Positions 41,263-50,501 are shown, numbered from the stretch's first letter. The stretch is DNA of 64,000 nucleotides from Brevibacillus_D fluminis_A (GCF_052072235.1 NZ_CM125436.1:3280001-3344000); one strand, 5' to 3'. Numbers and translations: made by a program. The notes: generated by a model not told the origin, from the letters alone.

Positions 41263-41667
41263 TTAGTGGAAGAACCGCGAAAGCTCCCCACGGATTAAAG
41301 ATGTGTCATTTAGGCGGGACGGATTCATGATTTGCGTTTTCAACAGCTGACGCAATTCTTTGTCGGACATTTCCTTCCGTTTTGCCTCGGATTTTTCCGT
41401 AATAACCGTTTTCTCTACAGGCGGTTTCTGGATTAGCAGGACCTGTTTAATGCCAGCGATATTCAGGCCTTTTTCGATCAGTGCCTTGATTTCAAGCAGC
41501 TGATCAACGTCGTTAAAGGAAAAAAGACGTTGTTTGCCTTCGGTACGTGCTGGTTGGATCAAGCCATTCTGTTCGTAGTATCGAATCTGTCGAGCAGTGA
41601 GTTCGGTTAACTTCATCACGATGCCAATCGGAAAGAGCGCCATATTTCTACGGATCGTATCACTCAT
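41263..41667 (-). CDS. glnR: Glutamine synthetase repressor GlnR (MerR family)
   Basis: A 134-residue MerR-type repressor. The winged helix is marked by LTARQIRYYEQNGLIQPART and FSFNDVDQLLEIKALIEKGL. The C-terminal tail that senses feedback-inhibited glutamine synthetase follows (DKELRQLLKTQIMNPSRLND, ending RGELSRFFH). ATG 41667 follows GGAGGAGACTCAT. It represses its own operon through the boxes at 41728-41754 when nitrogen is ample. Confidence 0.95.
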   Translation of the reverse strand: MSDTIRRNMALFPIGIVMKLTELTARQIRYYEQNGLIQPARTEGKQRLFSFNDVDQLLEIKALIEKGLNIAGIKQVLLIQKPPVEKTVITEKSEAKRKEMSDKELRQLLKTQIMNPSRLNDTSLIRGELSRFFH

Positions 41668-41704
41668 ATGAGTCTCCTCCTCTCGTAAACCGATTCATAC
41701 CCCT

Positions 41705-41733
41705 ATTGTATTCGCGTCAGCCTTATCTGTCAA
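41705..41733 (-). promoter_or_regulatory. Sigma-A promoter of glnRA
   Basis: On the minus strand TTGACA (41733-41728), a 17-base spacer and TACAAT (41710-41705), about 38 bases before glnR. Confidence 0.8.
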
Positions 41734-41737
41734 TCAC

Positions 41738-41754
41738 TGTTAGAAAAATTGACA
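41738..41754. promoter_or_regulatory. GlnR/TnrA box
   Basis: TGTTA-GAAAAAT-TGACA matches TGTNA-N7-TNACA perfectly, immediately upstream of the glnR -35. A second, imperfect copy (TGTCA-N7-TTAGA) overlaps the -35 at 41728-41744. Confidence 0.85.
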
Positions 41755-41805
41755 CGAATTAGTCAAACGCAAGTGTTTGGTACGACCAACATGATCGATT
41801 CGCTC

Positions 41806-41844
41806 GAAAAAAGCCGGTCTTCCCTGCTAGGAGAAACCGGCTTT
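41806..41844 (-). terminator. Terminator of ynbB
   Basis: On the minus strand AAGCCGGT pairs with ACCGGCTT, followed by TTTTCG. It lies 16 bases after the ynbB stop. Confidence 0.8.
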
Positions 41845-41859
41845 CCCATTCTTGCATCC

Positions 41860-43131
41860 TTATTTCAAATCCAACAGCCCTTGCGCCAGCAAACCATCCA
41901 ACGCAGTCAATACACCCACTTTTACATGCGAGTAGGTCAAACCGCCCTGTACAAAGCCCATGTACGGCGGACGGATCGGACCGTCTGCAGACAGCTCCAT
42001 CGTTGCGCCCTGCACGAAGCTGCCCGCCGCCATGATGACGGGGTCGGCATAGCCCGGCATTTCGCTCGGATACGGAGTGACATGGGCATCGACTGGTGAC
42101 GCCTTCTGAATGCCTTGGCAAAACGCGATGAGGCGCTCGGCCGTGCCGAACTCGATCGATTGGATCAAATCCGTGCGCGGCTGGTGCCACAGCGGGTTGG
42201 TCTTAAAGCCGAGGCGCTCAAGCATGCCGGACGAGAACACCGCTCCCTTAACCGCTTCGCCGACGACGTGCGGTGCAAGGAAAAAGCCTTGGTACATCTC
42301 GTGCAGCGAATAAAGCGTCGCCCCGCCTTCCGCACCGATCCCCGGCGCTGCCATGCGGTAGGACGCGAGACGGACGAGGTCAGCGCGGCCGCAAATGTAG
42401 CCGCCTGTTTTCGCCAGGCCGCCGCCCGGATTTTTGATCAGGGAGCCAGCCATAATGTCGGCGCCTACTTGGAGCGGTTCTTTGTCTTCCGTGAATTCGC
42501 CGTAGCAGTTATCGACGAATACGATCAGATTCGGGTTGATTTCTTTAATGAACGACACCATTTCCTTGATCTTGGCAATCGTAAACGACGGGCGGTCCGC
42601 ATAGCCGCGGGAGCGCTGGATGCCGATTACTTTCGTTTTCGGCGAGATCGCGTTCGCGACGCCATCGAAGTCGACATCACCGTTTGCCAAGAGCGGCACC
42701 GCTTGATAATCGATGCCGAACTCTTTTAAGGAGCCTTGGTTTTCTCCGCGAACGCCGACCACTTCTTCAAGCGTATCGTACGGTTTGCCGGTCATATAGA
42801 TCAGTTCATCGCCAGGGCGCAGCATGCCAAAAAGCGTGATTGCGATTGCATGCGTGCCGGACACGATTTGCGGGCGGACGAGCGCCGCCTCTCCGCCGAA
42901 AACATCCGCATAGATGGATTCCAGCGTCGAACGGCCGGTATCGTCATAGCCGTATCCGGTTGACGGTGCGAAATGAAATTCGTTGACGGCATGCTTTTGG
43001 TACGAGCGCAGCACCTTCAGCTGGTTGAAGTCGACCATTTGATTGATTTCCTGATGACGCTTGGCGATCATCGCCTCGACTTCTTCCACGATCGGCTTCA
43101 ATTGCGCCCCGTGCGTAAATAATTCATACAT
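41860..43131 (-). CDS. ynbB: PLP-dependent YnbB-like protein (aluminium-resistance/methionine gamma-lyase family)
   Basis: A 423-residue fold-type I PLP enzyme. The cofactor lysine is in MAGSLIKNPGGGLAKTGGYI, and FHFAPSTGYGYDDTGRSTLE, then VRPQIVSGTHAIAITLFG, are hallmarks of the family. It is annotated variously as aluminium-resistance protein or cystathionine-lyase-like; the true reaction is not settled. The order hflX-ynbB-glnR-glnA is as in B. subtilis. It starts 22 bases after the hflX stop, probably in one operon. Confidence 0.86.
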   Translation of the reverse strand: MYELFTHGAQLKPIVEEVEAMIAKRHQEINQMVDFNQLKVLRSYQKHAVNEFHFAPSTGYGYDDTGRSTLESIYADVFGGEAALVRPQIVSGTHAIAITLFGMLRPGDELIYMTGKPYDTLEEVVGVRGENQGSLKEFGIDYQAVPLLANGDVDFDGVANAISPKTKVIGIQRSRGYADRPSFTIAKIKEMVSFIKEINPNLIVFVDNCYGEFTEDKEPLQVGADIMAGSLIKNPGGGLAKTGGYICGRADLVRLASYRMAAPGIGAEGGATLYSLHEMYQGFFLAPHVVGEAVKGAVFSSGMLERLGFKTNPLWHQPRTDLIQSIEFGTAERLIAFCQGIQKASPVDAHVTPYPSEMPGYADPVIMAAGSFVQGATMELSADGPIRPPYMGFVQGGLTYSHVKVGVLTALDGLLAQGLLDLK

Positions 43132-43153
43132 TGTAACTGACTCACCTTTCTCC

Positions 43154-44452
43154 TCATTCTGCGGTTGCTATCTGTTGTCCAGTTGGTTCATTCACGAATT
43201 CAGCGATTTTGCCGTAGATCGGGTTATCCCGGTTCAGGCGTACCTGGATGCGATACGCATCCTCTGCCTCGTCAAAAGCTTGCTCCATATCAACGCCCGC
43301 CCGATGCAAAAGCGAGAGAATGTCCCCCCGATCCGCTGGCACGTTGAGCGTCAGCGACTGATACGATGCGAGCACCTGCTCTTCAATCTGTTTGCGCAGT
43401 TTTGCCAAATCGTTTTCATCGTTCGCCGAGATTAATACAGAGCGTTCCACTTTCGGCAAATAGTGATCCGGACCGATCAGGTCGCGCTTATTGAACACGA
43501 CCAGCTGCGGGATGTCTTCTGCATCCAGCTCGCGCATCACTTTTTCGACCACTTCCATGTGGATGGCGAGGTCGGGATGATGGCTATCCACCACATGCAA
43601 AATAAAGTCCGCTTCCTTGACGCCTTCCAATGTCGAACGGAAGGCGGCCACCAGTGCCGTCGGCAAATCTTGAATAAAACCGACCGTATCCGTCACTAAC
43701 ACTTCCAGACCGTTTGGCAGTTGAAGCTGACGGGTGGTCGGATCAAGCGTAGCGAACAGCTTGTCCTCCTCCAGCGTGCCGGCGTTCGTCAGGCGGTTCA
43801 AAAGCGTTGACTTGCCCGCATTGGTATAGCCGACCAACGCGATTTGGTACACCTGGTTTTTTTTGCGGCGCTCACGGTGCAGATGGCGTGTACGAACCAC
43901 TTCATTGAGCCGGTCTTTCAGTTCGCCGATCCGTCTGCGAATATGGCGCCTATCCGACTCCAGCTTGGATTCGCCGGGACCGCGCGTACCGATCCCGCCG
44001 CCGAGACGGGACAGGTTTTTCCCCTGTCCGGCCAGCCGTGGCAGCAAGTAATTGTACTGCGCCAGCTCCACCTGGATTTTCCCCTCGGAGGACTGGGCGC
44101 GCAGCGCAAAAATATCGAGGATCAACTGTGTGCGGTCGATTACTTTGCAGTCGAAGACTTTTTCCAGATTCCGATTCTGGCTTGGTGACAGCTCGTCGTT
44201 GAAAATAACCAGGTCAATATCCAGTTCTTCGGCTCGCTGGGCGATTTCCACCATTTTGCCTGAGCCTAAATACCAGGCGGCATCAACCCGGTCGCGGTTT
44301 TGCGTTACGATGTCAACCACTTGTACGCCTGCCGTCTCCGCCAAGTCTTTCAGCTCTTCGAGTGAGAGGCGCATCCGTTCTTTATCGCGTGTATCGAGCA
44401 GACAACCGACAAGGATAGCGGTCTCCCTCGTTTTCATCTGGCCAAGATTCAT
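43154..44452 (-). CDS. hflX: GTPase HflX, ribosome-splitting factor
   Basis: A 432-residue GTPase. The N-terminal HflX domain contains DAAWYLGSGKMVEIAQ, IDRTQLILDIFALRAQS and the glycine loop LSRLGGGIGTRGPGESKLE. The G domain has G1 GYTNAGKST, G3 DTVGFIQDLP, G4 NKRD and a G5-like SAND. HflX splits stalled ribosomes, notably under heat or antibiotic stress. ATG follows GAGAGGGGAAGTGAATAA. It lies directly upstream of ynbB and downstream of spoVK on the same strand. Confidence 0.94.
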   Translation of the reverse strand: MNLGQMKTRETAILVGCLLDTRDKERMRLSLEELKDLAETAGVQVVDIVTQNRDRVDAAWYLGSGKMVEIAQRAEELDIDLVIFNDELSPSQNRNLEKVFDCKVIDRTQLILDIFALRAQSSEGKIQVELAQYNYLLPRLAGQGKNLSRLGGGIGTRGPGESKLESDRRHIRRRIGELKDRLNEVVRTRHLHRERRKKNQVYQIALVGYTNAGKSTLLNRLTNAGTLEEDKLFATLDPTTRQLQLPNGLEVLVTDTVGFIQDLPTALVAAFRSTLEGVKEADFILHVVDSHHPDLAIHMEVVEKVMRELDAEDIPQLVVFNKRDLIGPDHYLPKVERSVLISANDENDLAKLRKQIEEQVLASYQSLTLNVPADRGDILSLLHRAGVDMEQAFDEAEDAYRIQVRLNRDNPIYGKIAEFVNEPTGQQIATAE

Positions 44453-44531
44453 TTATTCACTTCCCCTCTCAGGTTATCATACCATACTTGGCAAATCTTA
44501 CGTAAACGCCGGGAGCAATGCCCGTGTCCCG

Positions 44532-45497
44532 TCAAAAAACGAGGTCCTCCGCCTTTATCGTCATCAATTGCTCGACGGTTGGCTCGTGTACCTTGACCAT
44601 CCGGACTGCATGCGTCCGGATCGCTTGCTCCAGCATGTTGCGGACATAGCGGGCATTGCTGAAATTGAACAGGAACGGATCATTTTTGACCCGGATCAGC
44701 TGGTGGCGCAGCTTGTCACGAGCGGCCTCGGACAATGCGTACTCTTTCTCGGTGATGATGAGATCGGAAATGCGCATGAGGTCGTCGACGTTATAATCAT
44801 GAAAATGGATCTGGATCGGAAAACGGGACGGAAGGCCGGGATTGATTTGCAAAAACTCTTCCATTTCGTCGGTATAGCCCGCCAAAATGCAGATGAACTC
44901 CGTTTTCTGGTCTTCCATCGCTTTCGTCAAGCAATCGATGGCTTCCTTGCCAAAATCTTTTTCGCCGCCGCGCGCAAGCGAATACGCCTCATCGATGAAC
45001 AGGATGCCGCCCATTGCCTTTTTGATCAAATCCCTTGTTTTCTGTGCGGTATGGCCGATGAACTCCCCAACCAGGTCCGCACGCTCCACCTCTATCAGAT
45101 GTCCTTTACTCAATATGCCCATCTCTTTGCATATTTTGCCGACGATCCTTGCGACCGTCGTTTTGCCTGTTCCCGGGTTGCCTTTAAACACCATATGGTA
45201 CACTTGCTTTTCAATGCGAAGCTTATGCTTTTCCCGCTCCTGATTCATCCGCAGGAGCGCATAAATTTCGTACATCGTTCGTTTGGCTTCCTGCAAGCCG
45301 ATCAGCCTCTCCAATTCATCAAACACGTTTGCGAGGCCTGCGTTTGCCGTAATGCGCACATTTTCCGCCATCGTCTGCGGTTCTTTTGCCTTTTGCGGCG
45401 GCTGATTAATGACGACTTGTATGCGGTGGGAGGAAGATTCCGTCGTTTTTGCCGCGGGATTGCTGGGTGCATACGGTTGTGGTTTCACCTGGTTCAC
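44532..45497 (-). CDS. spoVK: Stage V sporulation protein K (AAA ATPase)
   Basis: A 321-residue AAA+ ATPase of the CbxX/CfqX type. After a Pro/Gln-rich N-terminus come DELERLIGLQEAKRTMYEIY, Walker A FKGNPGTGKTTVARIVG, Walker B GILFIDEAYSLARGG, sensor CILAGYTDEMEEFL and the arginine region NPGLPSRFPI. In Bacillus it is needed for spore maturation and is made in the mother cell. The GTG at 45497 is preferred because AGGAG lies seven bases upstream; an in-frame ATG nine codons earlier has no binding site. Position next to hflX follows the Bacillus order. Confidence 0.92.
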   Translation of the reverse strand: MNQVKPQPYAPSNPAAKTTESSSHRIQVVINQPPQKAKEPQTMAENVRITANAGLANVFDELERLIGLQEAKRTMYEIYALLRMNQEREKHKLRIEKQVYHMVFKGNPGTGKTTVARIVGKICKEMGILSKGHLIEVERADLVGEFIGHTAQKTRDLIKKAMGGILFIDEAYSLARGGEKDFGKEAIDCLTKAMEDQKTEFICILAGYTDEMEEFLQINPGLPSRFPIQIHFHDYNVDDLMRISDLIITEKEYALSEAARDKLRHQLIRVKNDPFLFNFSNARYVRNMLEQAIRTHAVRMVKVHEPTVEQLMTIKAEDLVF

Positions 45498-45618
45498 CTG
45501 CCCTCTCCTGATGGCCCCGCACATCCATTGTGAGCTGGAGCGGGATGGGGTTGATCTACCTCAAGTATACGCATGCCCAAGGAAAAATTTCCCGAAACCG
45601 GAAAGATTCCGATGGGAA

Positions 45619-45650
45619 CAAAAAAAGCCGCCCGTCTGACGGACAGCTTT
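45619..45650 (-). terminator. Terminator of hfq
   Basis: On the minus strand AGCTGTCCG pairs with CGGGCGGCT (two G-U pairs), followed by a seven-base T run, about ten bases after the hfq stop. Confidence 0.75.
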
Positions 45651-45658
45651 TCCAATCG

Positions 45659-45898
45659 TTACGCCTGGTTGTTCTCTTGCGACATCAAGGAAACCGGGCG
45701 CTGCGGCGTGAATGTGGAAATCGCATGCTTATATACAAGCTGTTGCTTACCTTCACTATCGATCACGATTGTAAAATTGTCAAACGCTTTAATATAGCCG
45801 CGTAATTGGAATCCGTTTACCAGATAGATGGTCACTGCAATATTTTCTTTGCGCAATTGGTTCAAAAACGTATCTTGAATGTTGATTGTCTGTTTCAT
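45659..45898 (-). CDS. hfq: RNA chaperone Hfq
   Basis: A 79-residue Sm-like hexamer subunit. The Sm1 motif (VTIYLVNGFQLRGYIKAFDN) and Sm2 motif with YKHAISTF are intact, and the N-terminal INIQDTFLNQLRKENI is typical. The tail is short, as in Gram-positive Hfq. It follows miaA by 29 bases in the usual miaA-hfq order and ends at a terminator. Confidence 0.96.
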   Translation of the reverse strand: MKQTINIQDTFLNQLRKENIAVTIYLVNGFQLRGYIKAFDNFTIVIDSEGKQQLVYKHAISTFTPQRPVSLMSQENNQA

Positions 45899-45927
45899 GA
45901 AAACTACCTCCTACAAGGACTTGTAAA

Positions 45928-46881
45928 TTATATATTCGGCGTACGGGAAAACTTTCCTGCCAGCGTCTGGCTAATTGTTGCGAAAGCCGCTTCCCGGCTA
46001 CCGGGTTCGGTCACGTCAAACCATTGAATCTCCGGCATTCTTCGGAACCAGGAGAGCTGGCGTTTGGCAAAATGGCGGGTCCGCTGTTTAATGTCGTTGA
46101 TCGCTTTTTCCAGCGTGATTTCACCGTACAGATAGGGCACCAATTCTTTATAGCCAAGGCCCTGCATGGCAGCACTGTTTGGATCGAAGCCGCGATCCAG
46201 CAATTCTCGCACTTCCTCCACCAAGCCCGCCTCCATCATCAAATCGACTCGGTGATTGATCCGTTCATAAAGAAGCGCGCGGTCCATCGTGAGCCCGATG
46301 ATCATGACATCATAACCGGACTGCTCCTCGCGATGCTGGTAATCAGCCATTCGGCTGCCGGTCACTTCATAAATCTCGATGGCCCGAATGACCCGCTTCA
46401 CATCATTGGGGTGCAGACGCGCTGCGGTGATCGGGTCGATCGCAGCGAGCCTTTGGTGCAAGGCATCGACGCCTTCCAGCTCGGCGTAGCGCTGCAGCCT
46501 TTCGCGCAGTTCCACATCCTGCGCCGTATCGGCGAATTCATACGCATGTGTCACAGATTGTATGTACAGGCCAGTTCCCCCGACAATGAAAGGAATATGC
46601 CCTCTTTGATTGATCTCGCTTATCAATCGACGTGCCATCGTCTGGAAGATGGCAACCGAATACTCTTCATCTGGCTCTACAATATCGATCAGGTGATGCG
46701 GCACCATAGCCCGCTCCTCCGGCGATGCTTTGGCCGTACCAATATCCATCCCACGGTATACCTGCATCGAATCGCCCGAAAGAATCTCTCCGTCAAACGC
46801 ACCAGCCAGCTTCAAGCTTAGTTCCGTTTTTCCGACGGCTGTAGGTCCTACGATCACAACCAGTTTTTCCTTTTGTGCCAT
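45928..46881 (-). CDS. miaA: tRNA dimethylallyltransferase
   Basis: A 317-residue enzyme that adds a dimethylallyl group to A37 of tRNAs reading UNN codons, the substrate step before MiaB. The P-loop is GPTAVGKTELS, followed by SGDSMQVYRGMDIGTAK, VPHHLIDIVEPDE and FIVGGTGLYIQS, with QRTRHFAKRQLSWFRR near the end. ATG 46881 follows GGAGGGGAG; the GTG two codons earlier is too close to that site. It starts two bases after the upstream methyltransferase stop. The partner gene miaB is 13 kb away in this window. Confidence 0.95.
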   Translation of the reverse strand: MAQKEKLVVIVGPTAVGKTELSLKLAGAFDGEILSGDSMQVYRGMDIGTAKASPEERAMVPHHLIDIVEPDEEYSVAIFQTMARRLISEINQRGHIPFIVGGTGLYIQSVTHAYEFADTAQDVELRERLQRYAELEGVDALHQRLAAIDPITAARLHPNDVKRVIRAIEIYEVTGSRMADYQHREEQSGYDVMIIGLTMDRALLYERINHRVDLMMEAGLVEEVRELLDRGFDPNSAAMQGLGYKELVPYLYGEITLEKAINDIKQRTRHFAKRQLSWFRRMPEIQWFDVTEPGSREAAFATISQTLAGKFSRTPNI

Positions 46882-46883
46882 GT

Positions 46884-47669
46884 TCACTCCCCTCCGCCTA
46901 TCTCTCTAAAGCTGTAAACGGCTTGGCGCTCACGCTTCCGATACGGGGTGAAACCGAATCGTTCATGAAGCCTTCCCTCGCTGACTTCTTTCAGCACGAC
47001 TCTGCGCCTCGCTACGCGCAACGCTTCCTGCACCGCTTCCGCCGAAATCGTTTCAGCATTTGCAAAAACTCGCACGCCGCCGATCCCCGCCGATGCCTCC
47101 ACCGTCGTCTCGAACATCGGATCAAAGTACACCACATCAAACGACTTGTCCTCCATGCTGCGCATGACGTCCAAATGATGTCCCGCGATGACTTCAACCC
47201 GGCGCATCGCACTCTCCAGCGCGTCGGAGCCGTTTCGCCAACGCTTCATTCCGTCTTCCACCAATTTGGCGATGATTGTCTGCGATTCGATTCCTGCCAC
47301 TCGACCGTTCTCGCCGGCAGCATACGCAAAGACAATGGCATCCGCCCCCAACCCGAGCGTTGCGTCAAGCACTTCGTCTCCTGGTTGAATTTGGCAGACA
47401 GAGAGCATAGTATCAGTATCGCCGCGCTCCAAACGCTTTATACGAAAAGCCGAATTGTTCGGATGAAAAAAGAAAGCAGGTTGATCGGGAATTTCGAGTC
47501 GCGCTCCTTTGGCAGAGACCACCAGGACCGCATCGTCCTGATGCTGCCTGCGCAGCTGTTGGATTGATGCCTCTCGCCGCAAGACGAGCGGCAAGGCGAA
47601 GCTCTCAGCCAATTCAATTGCATGGGCCATCGTCGTTTCGTTCGGCTCAAGCCCTGTTGTGATTATCAC
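46884..47669 (-). CDS. Class I SAM-dependent methyltransferase (RsmJ-like)
   Basis: A 261-residue protein. The methyltransferase core has motif I EVLDATLGLGADAIVFAYAA, a post-I acidic residue in VAGIESQTIIA and motif IV FDVVYFDPMFE. This arrangement resembles the RsmJ/DUF548 group, which methylate 16S rRNA in Gram-negatives; Gram-positive members are less characterised. The GTG start has only a weak binding site. The gene ends two bases before miaA, a close pairing that suggests an RNA-modification operon. Target not established. Confidence 0.75.
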   Translation of the reverse strand: MIITTGLEPNETTMAHAIELAESFALPLVLRREASIQQLRRQHQDDAVLVVSAKGARLEIPDQPAFFFHPNNSAFRIKRLERGDTDTMLSVCQIQPGDEVLDATLGLGADAIVFAYAAGENGRVAGIESQTIIAKLVEDGMKRWRNGSDALESAMRRVEVIAGHHLDVMRSMEDKSFDVVYFDPMFETTVEASAGIGGVRVFANAETISAEAVQEALRVARRRVVLKEVSEGRLHERFGFTPYRKRERQAVYSFREIGGGE

Positions 47670-47891
47670 TGCACCATCACTCGCTTACTCAAAAATCAAA
47701 CGGTCTACGCCTGTTTTCCTTGCATAGGCAAACGAATGACCAACATTATTTTACACAATTTATACAGGCGAAGTAAAATTGACCACTCTGTTTGATTCTG
47801 CAACTTCATTAACGATTTGTAAATGAAAATTCATGAAAACTGTGCTACGATACACAATGTTCATTCGCAGACTGCATACGGAGGTACTGAA

Positions 47892-49286
47892 ATGGAAGAC
47901 TCCCCCATACAAAAACAAAACGATCAGCAATCGTATCATTTGGCAAAGCTGACCTGGCCGATTTTTTTGGAGCTGCTCTTGTTCACTTTGATGGGCAGCG
48001 CTGATACGTTCATGCTGAGCGGCGTGTCTGACCGTGCCGTGTCGGCCATCGGCGTCGCAAACCAATATATTTTCATCGCGGTCCTCGTTCTGGAAGTGAT
48101 CGGAAACGGCGCTTCCATCGTCGTCGCTCAATACATCGGTTCCAAAAAGTGGCGGGAGGCCGCAAAAATATCGGCTGTCGCCTTGACCCTGAACCTGGCC
48201 ATCGGTCTTTTGATCAGCGCTGCCTTCGTCTTGTTCGGCAGAGCGTTGCTGCAGGCGGTCAATCTGCATGGCGACCTGTTCGACTATGCGCAGCATTATT
48301 TGCTTGTCGTTGGCGGCGGTCTGTTTTTGCAAGCGCTCATCAATACGTTGGCAAGCCTCATCCGCACGTATGGCTTTACCAAAGAAAGCATGTATGTCTC
48401 ATTCGGGATGAATCTTATCCACATCGTCGGAAATTATTTGCTGATTTTTGGCCATTTCGGTTTTCCCGAGCTGGGCGTCACAGGGGCGGCGATTTCCACC
48501 GTCATCAGCCGCGGCGTGGCCATGCTTGTGTTTTTGTGGATGCTGTACCGGGTGATGGAAGTCAAAATGGAAAAGCGCGATTACGTTTTCATTGGCAAAG
48601 AACATGTCGGCAAAATTTTGCGAATTGGCATTCCATCCGCATTTGAGCAAATCACCTACAGCGCCTGCCAGTCCGTTTTCCTTTACTATGTGACATTTTT
48701 GGGCGCCGAATCGCTGGCCTCGCGCCAATATGCCATGAATATTTCCATGTTCATCTATATGTTCAGTCTGGCGATCGGAATGGGGACATCGATCATTACG
48801 GGCCGCCTGGTGGGTGCCGGGCGGCTGGAGGAAGCATACAAGCGGGTTTGGAGCAGCCTGCGCTGGGGTCTGGTACTCACAGTGATCGTCAATGTCATCG
48901 CGATCTTGTTCCGGGAGCAGCTCATCCGTATTTTCACCACCGATCCGGAAATCATCCGATTAGGCTCGCAAGTGATCTTGCTGAGCATCCTCTTGGAAAC
49001 AGGGCGCGTTTTCAACCTGATACTGATCAGCTCCCTGCGCGCAGCCGGCGATGCCAAATTTCCGGTCTATATGGGATTGTTATCGATGGTCGGAATGAGC
49101 TTGCCGCTCGGCTACGTGCTCGCCTTTCATTTCGAACTTGGACTGCCCGGCATTTGGCTGGCCATCGCTTGTGATGAATGGACGCGCGGCATCATCATGT
49201 TTTTCCGTTGGCGCAGCAGGGCATGGGAGAAAAAAGGGCTGGTCTCACCTTCCGAGGAAGCGGACGGCATCGCGGCCTCGACCTAG
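47892..49286 (+). CDS. MATE family multidrug/sodium antiporter
   Basis: A 464-residue membrane protein with about twelve hydrophobic segments. The MATE pattern is clear: LTWPIFLELLLFTLMGSADT, NGASIVVAQYIGSKKWREA, FGMNLIHIVGNYLLIFG and, in the second half, IGIPSAFEQITYSACQSVFL and GMGTSIITGRLVGAGRLEEA. MATE proteins export cationic drugs or metabolites using Na+ or H+ gradients. ATG 47892 follows GGAGGTACTGAA; the frame upstream is non-coding in character. Substrate unknown. Confidence 0.88.
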   Translation: MEDSPIQKQNDQQSYHLAKLTWPIFLELLLFTLMGSADTFMLSGVSDRAVSAIGVANQYIFIAVLVLEVIGNGASIVVAQYIGSKKWREAAKISAVALTLNLAIGLLISAAFVLFGRALLQAVNLHGDLFDYAQHYLLVVGGGLFLQALINTLASLIRTYGFTKESMYVSFGMNLIHIVGNYLLIFGHFGFPELGVTGAAISTVISRGVAMLVFLWMLYRVMEVKMEKRDYVFIGKEHVGKILRIGIPSAFEQITYSACQSVFLYYVTFLGAESLASRQYAMNISMFIYMFSLAIGMGTSIITGRLVGAGRLEEAYKRVWSSLRWGLVLTVIVNVIAILFREQLIRIFTTDPEIIRLGSQVILLSILLETGRVFNLILISSLRAAGDAKFPVYMGLLSMVGMSLPLGYVLAFHFELGLPGIWLAIACDEWTRGIIMFFRWRSRAWEKKGLVSPSEEADGIAAST

Positions 49287-49444
49287 TTTTCCATTGTTCC
49301 CAGCGTAAAAAGCTGTCGATTCCCATACTTTGGATGTATTTATCTTGTCGAATGAAATCAGAAAATATAACTAAAGTTAGATCATTTTTCCAATTTTTTG
49401 TGATAGGATAGATAGTGTTCAAAAAACATGGAGGTGCGTTTTAC

Positions 49445-49804
49445 GTGGAATGGTATGTAAAGGTATTAAAGCAGTACGCAGTTTTTCAAGGGAGGGCTCG
49501 TCGTAAAGAATATTGGATGTTCTTCCTGATCAGCGCAATCATTTCCATTGTACTCTCAATCATTGAGAACCTGATCGGTCTTCCCCAAATCCTTTCGACG
49601 ATTTACACCCTCATCATTCTGCTGCCATCGCTCGGCGTTGGTGTTCGCAGATTGCACGACACGGGCCGCAGCGGCTGGTGGCTGCTCATCTCGTTTATCC
49701 CTGTGATCGGAACCATCATTTTGCTTGTCTTCTTGTGCCAAGATAGCCATCCTGACAACCAATACGGTTCCAATCCAAAAGGTCAAACCAATATTTTGAT
49801 CTAA
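49445..49804 (+). CDS. DUF805 family membrane protein
   Basis: A 119-residue protein with three or four membrane helices. The family signatures are FQGRARRKEYWMFFL, RRLHDTGRSGWWLLISFIP, and LCQDSHPDNQYGSNPKG near the end. GTG 49445 follows GGAGGTGCGTTTTAC, which decides the start against a GTG ten codons upstream. Function of DUF805 is unknown. A short terminator follows. Confidence 0.85.
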   Translation: MEWYVKVLKQYAVFQGRARRKEYWMFFLISAIISIVLSIIENLIGLPQILSTIYTLIILLPSLGVGVRRLHDTGRSGWWLLISFIPVIGTIILLVFLCQDSHPDNQYGSNPKGQTNILI

Positions 49805-49812
49805 CCGCCCTC

Positions 49813-49842
49813 GAGCCTTCGTCTTTTGTGAAGGCTCTTTGT
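49813..49842 (+). terminator. Terminator of the DUF805 gene
   Basis: GAGCCTTC pairs with GAAGGCTC, followed by TTTGTTTT. Confidence 0.75.
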
Positions 49843-49888
49843 TTTCTCAAGAACGTTCGTATTGGAGCAAATCGATTGCGAATGTCGC

Positions 49889-49918
49889 AAAAAGCCCGCA
49901 TGAGCCATGAGGGCTTTT
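49889..49918 (-). terminator. Terminator of the marR-type gene
   Basis: On the minus strand AAAAGCCC pairs with GGGCTTTT, with an inner CATG/CATG pairing and a T run. Confidence 0.8.
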
Positions 49919-49942
49919 ATGTCGGACCGGCGGGGGACATGG

Positions 49943-50377
49943 TTACTCACGCTTGTGTTGCAGCAACGCTTGAAGTAAGGATTGCAGTTCGTTCACAGGC
50001 AAAGCCTCCGCCAGCACCGTCGTGAATGTGCTGTAGGCATTGTCGATCTTTACCTGCCCAATGTCTGTCAGGGCTGTATAGACGCTTCGCCGGTCTTCTT
50101 CGCAGGCGTATCTGCGCAACGCGCCACAGCCTCTGTGTTCAAAACGGGCAACAAGCCGTGACATCGCGCTTTGGCTTAAGCCGACCATCGACTCGAGCTG
50201 CTGTAGCTTCAGCTTTTTTTCAGGCGCTTGCGATAAAAACAACAGCATATAAAATTCTTTCAATGCCAGGCCGTGCTGTTCTTGCAAGGCTTGCTCCAAT
50301 TGATTCGCCACGCTTATTTGGATGTTGGTCAAGGAAAACCAACTGTTTATCAAGTCATGATTCAGATCGATCCCCAT
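49943..50377 (-). CDS. MarR family transcriptional regulator
   Basis: A 144-residue regulator with a winged helix: LALKEFYMLLFLSQAPEKKL, QQLESMVGLSQSAMSRLVAR and a wing with CEEDRRSVYTALTDIGQ. A Cys-Gly pair in the recognition region (EHRGCGALRRYACEED) contains two cysteines that could sense oxidants or electrophiles. It lies downstream of and in the same direction as the OYE-type dehydrogenase but is separated from it by a terminator. Its -10 (TATAAT, about 50445-50450) is preceded by TGG. It may control the neighbour, but this is inference. Confidence 0.82.
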   Translation of the reverse strand: MGIDLNHDLINSWFSLTNIQISVANQLEQALQEQHGLALKEFYMLLFLSQAPEKKLKLQQLESMVGLSQSAMSRLVARFEHRGCGALRRYACEEDRRSVYTALTDIGQVKIDNAYSTFTTVLAEALPVNELQSLLQALLQHKRE

Positions 50378-50501
50378 CGTGCCAAGTTCCCTTCATGATA
50401 AGTAAAAGCGAAAGTACATCATGTCGCACAACACTATTGGGTTGATTATACCATCTGCATCGCCTATACACGAGTTTTTGCATCGGCGATGAATGCGGTG
50501 C

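Noticed and set aside
39914..41266. A 450-codon open frame opposite glnA
   Set aside because: Complete overlap with an undoubted glutamine synthetase gene on the other strand; no motif or binding site.
44500..45658. Sigma-E promoter of spoVK
   Set aside because: A CGTATACT-like word lies upstream of the start, but it matches the -10 consensus poorly and has no -35 partner.
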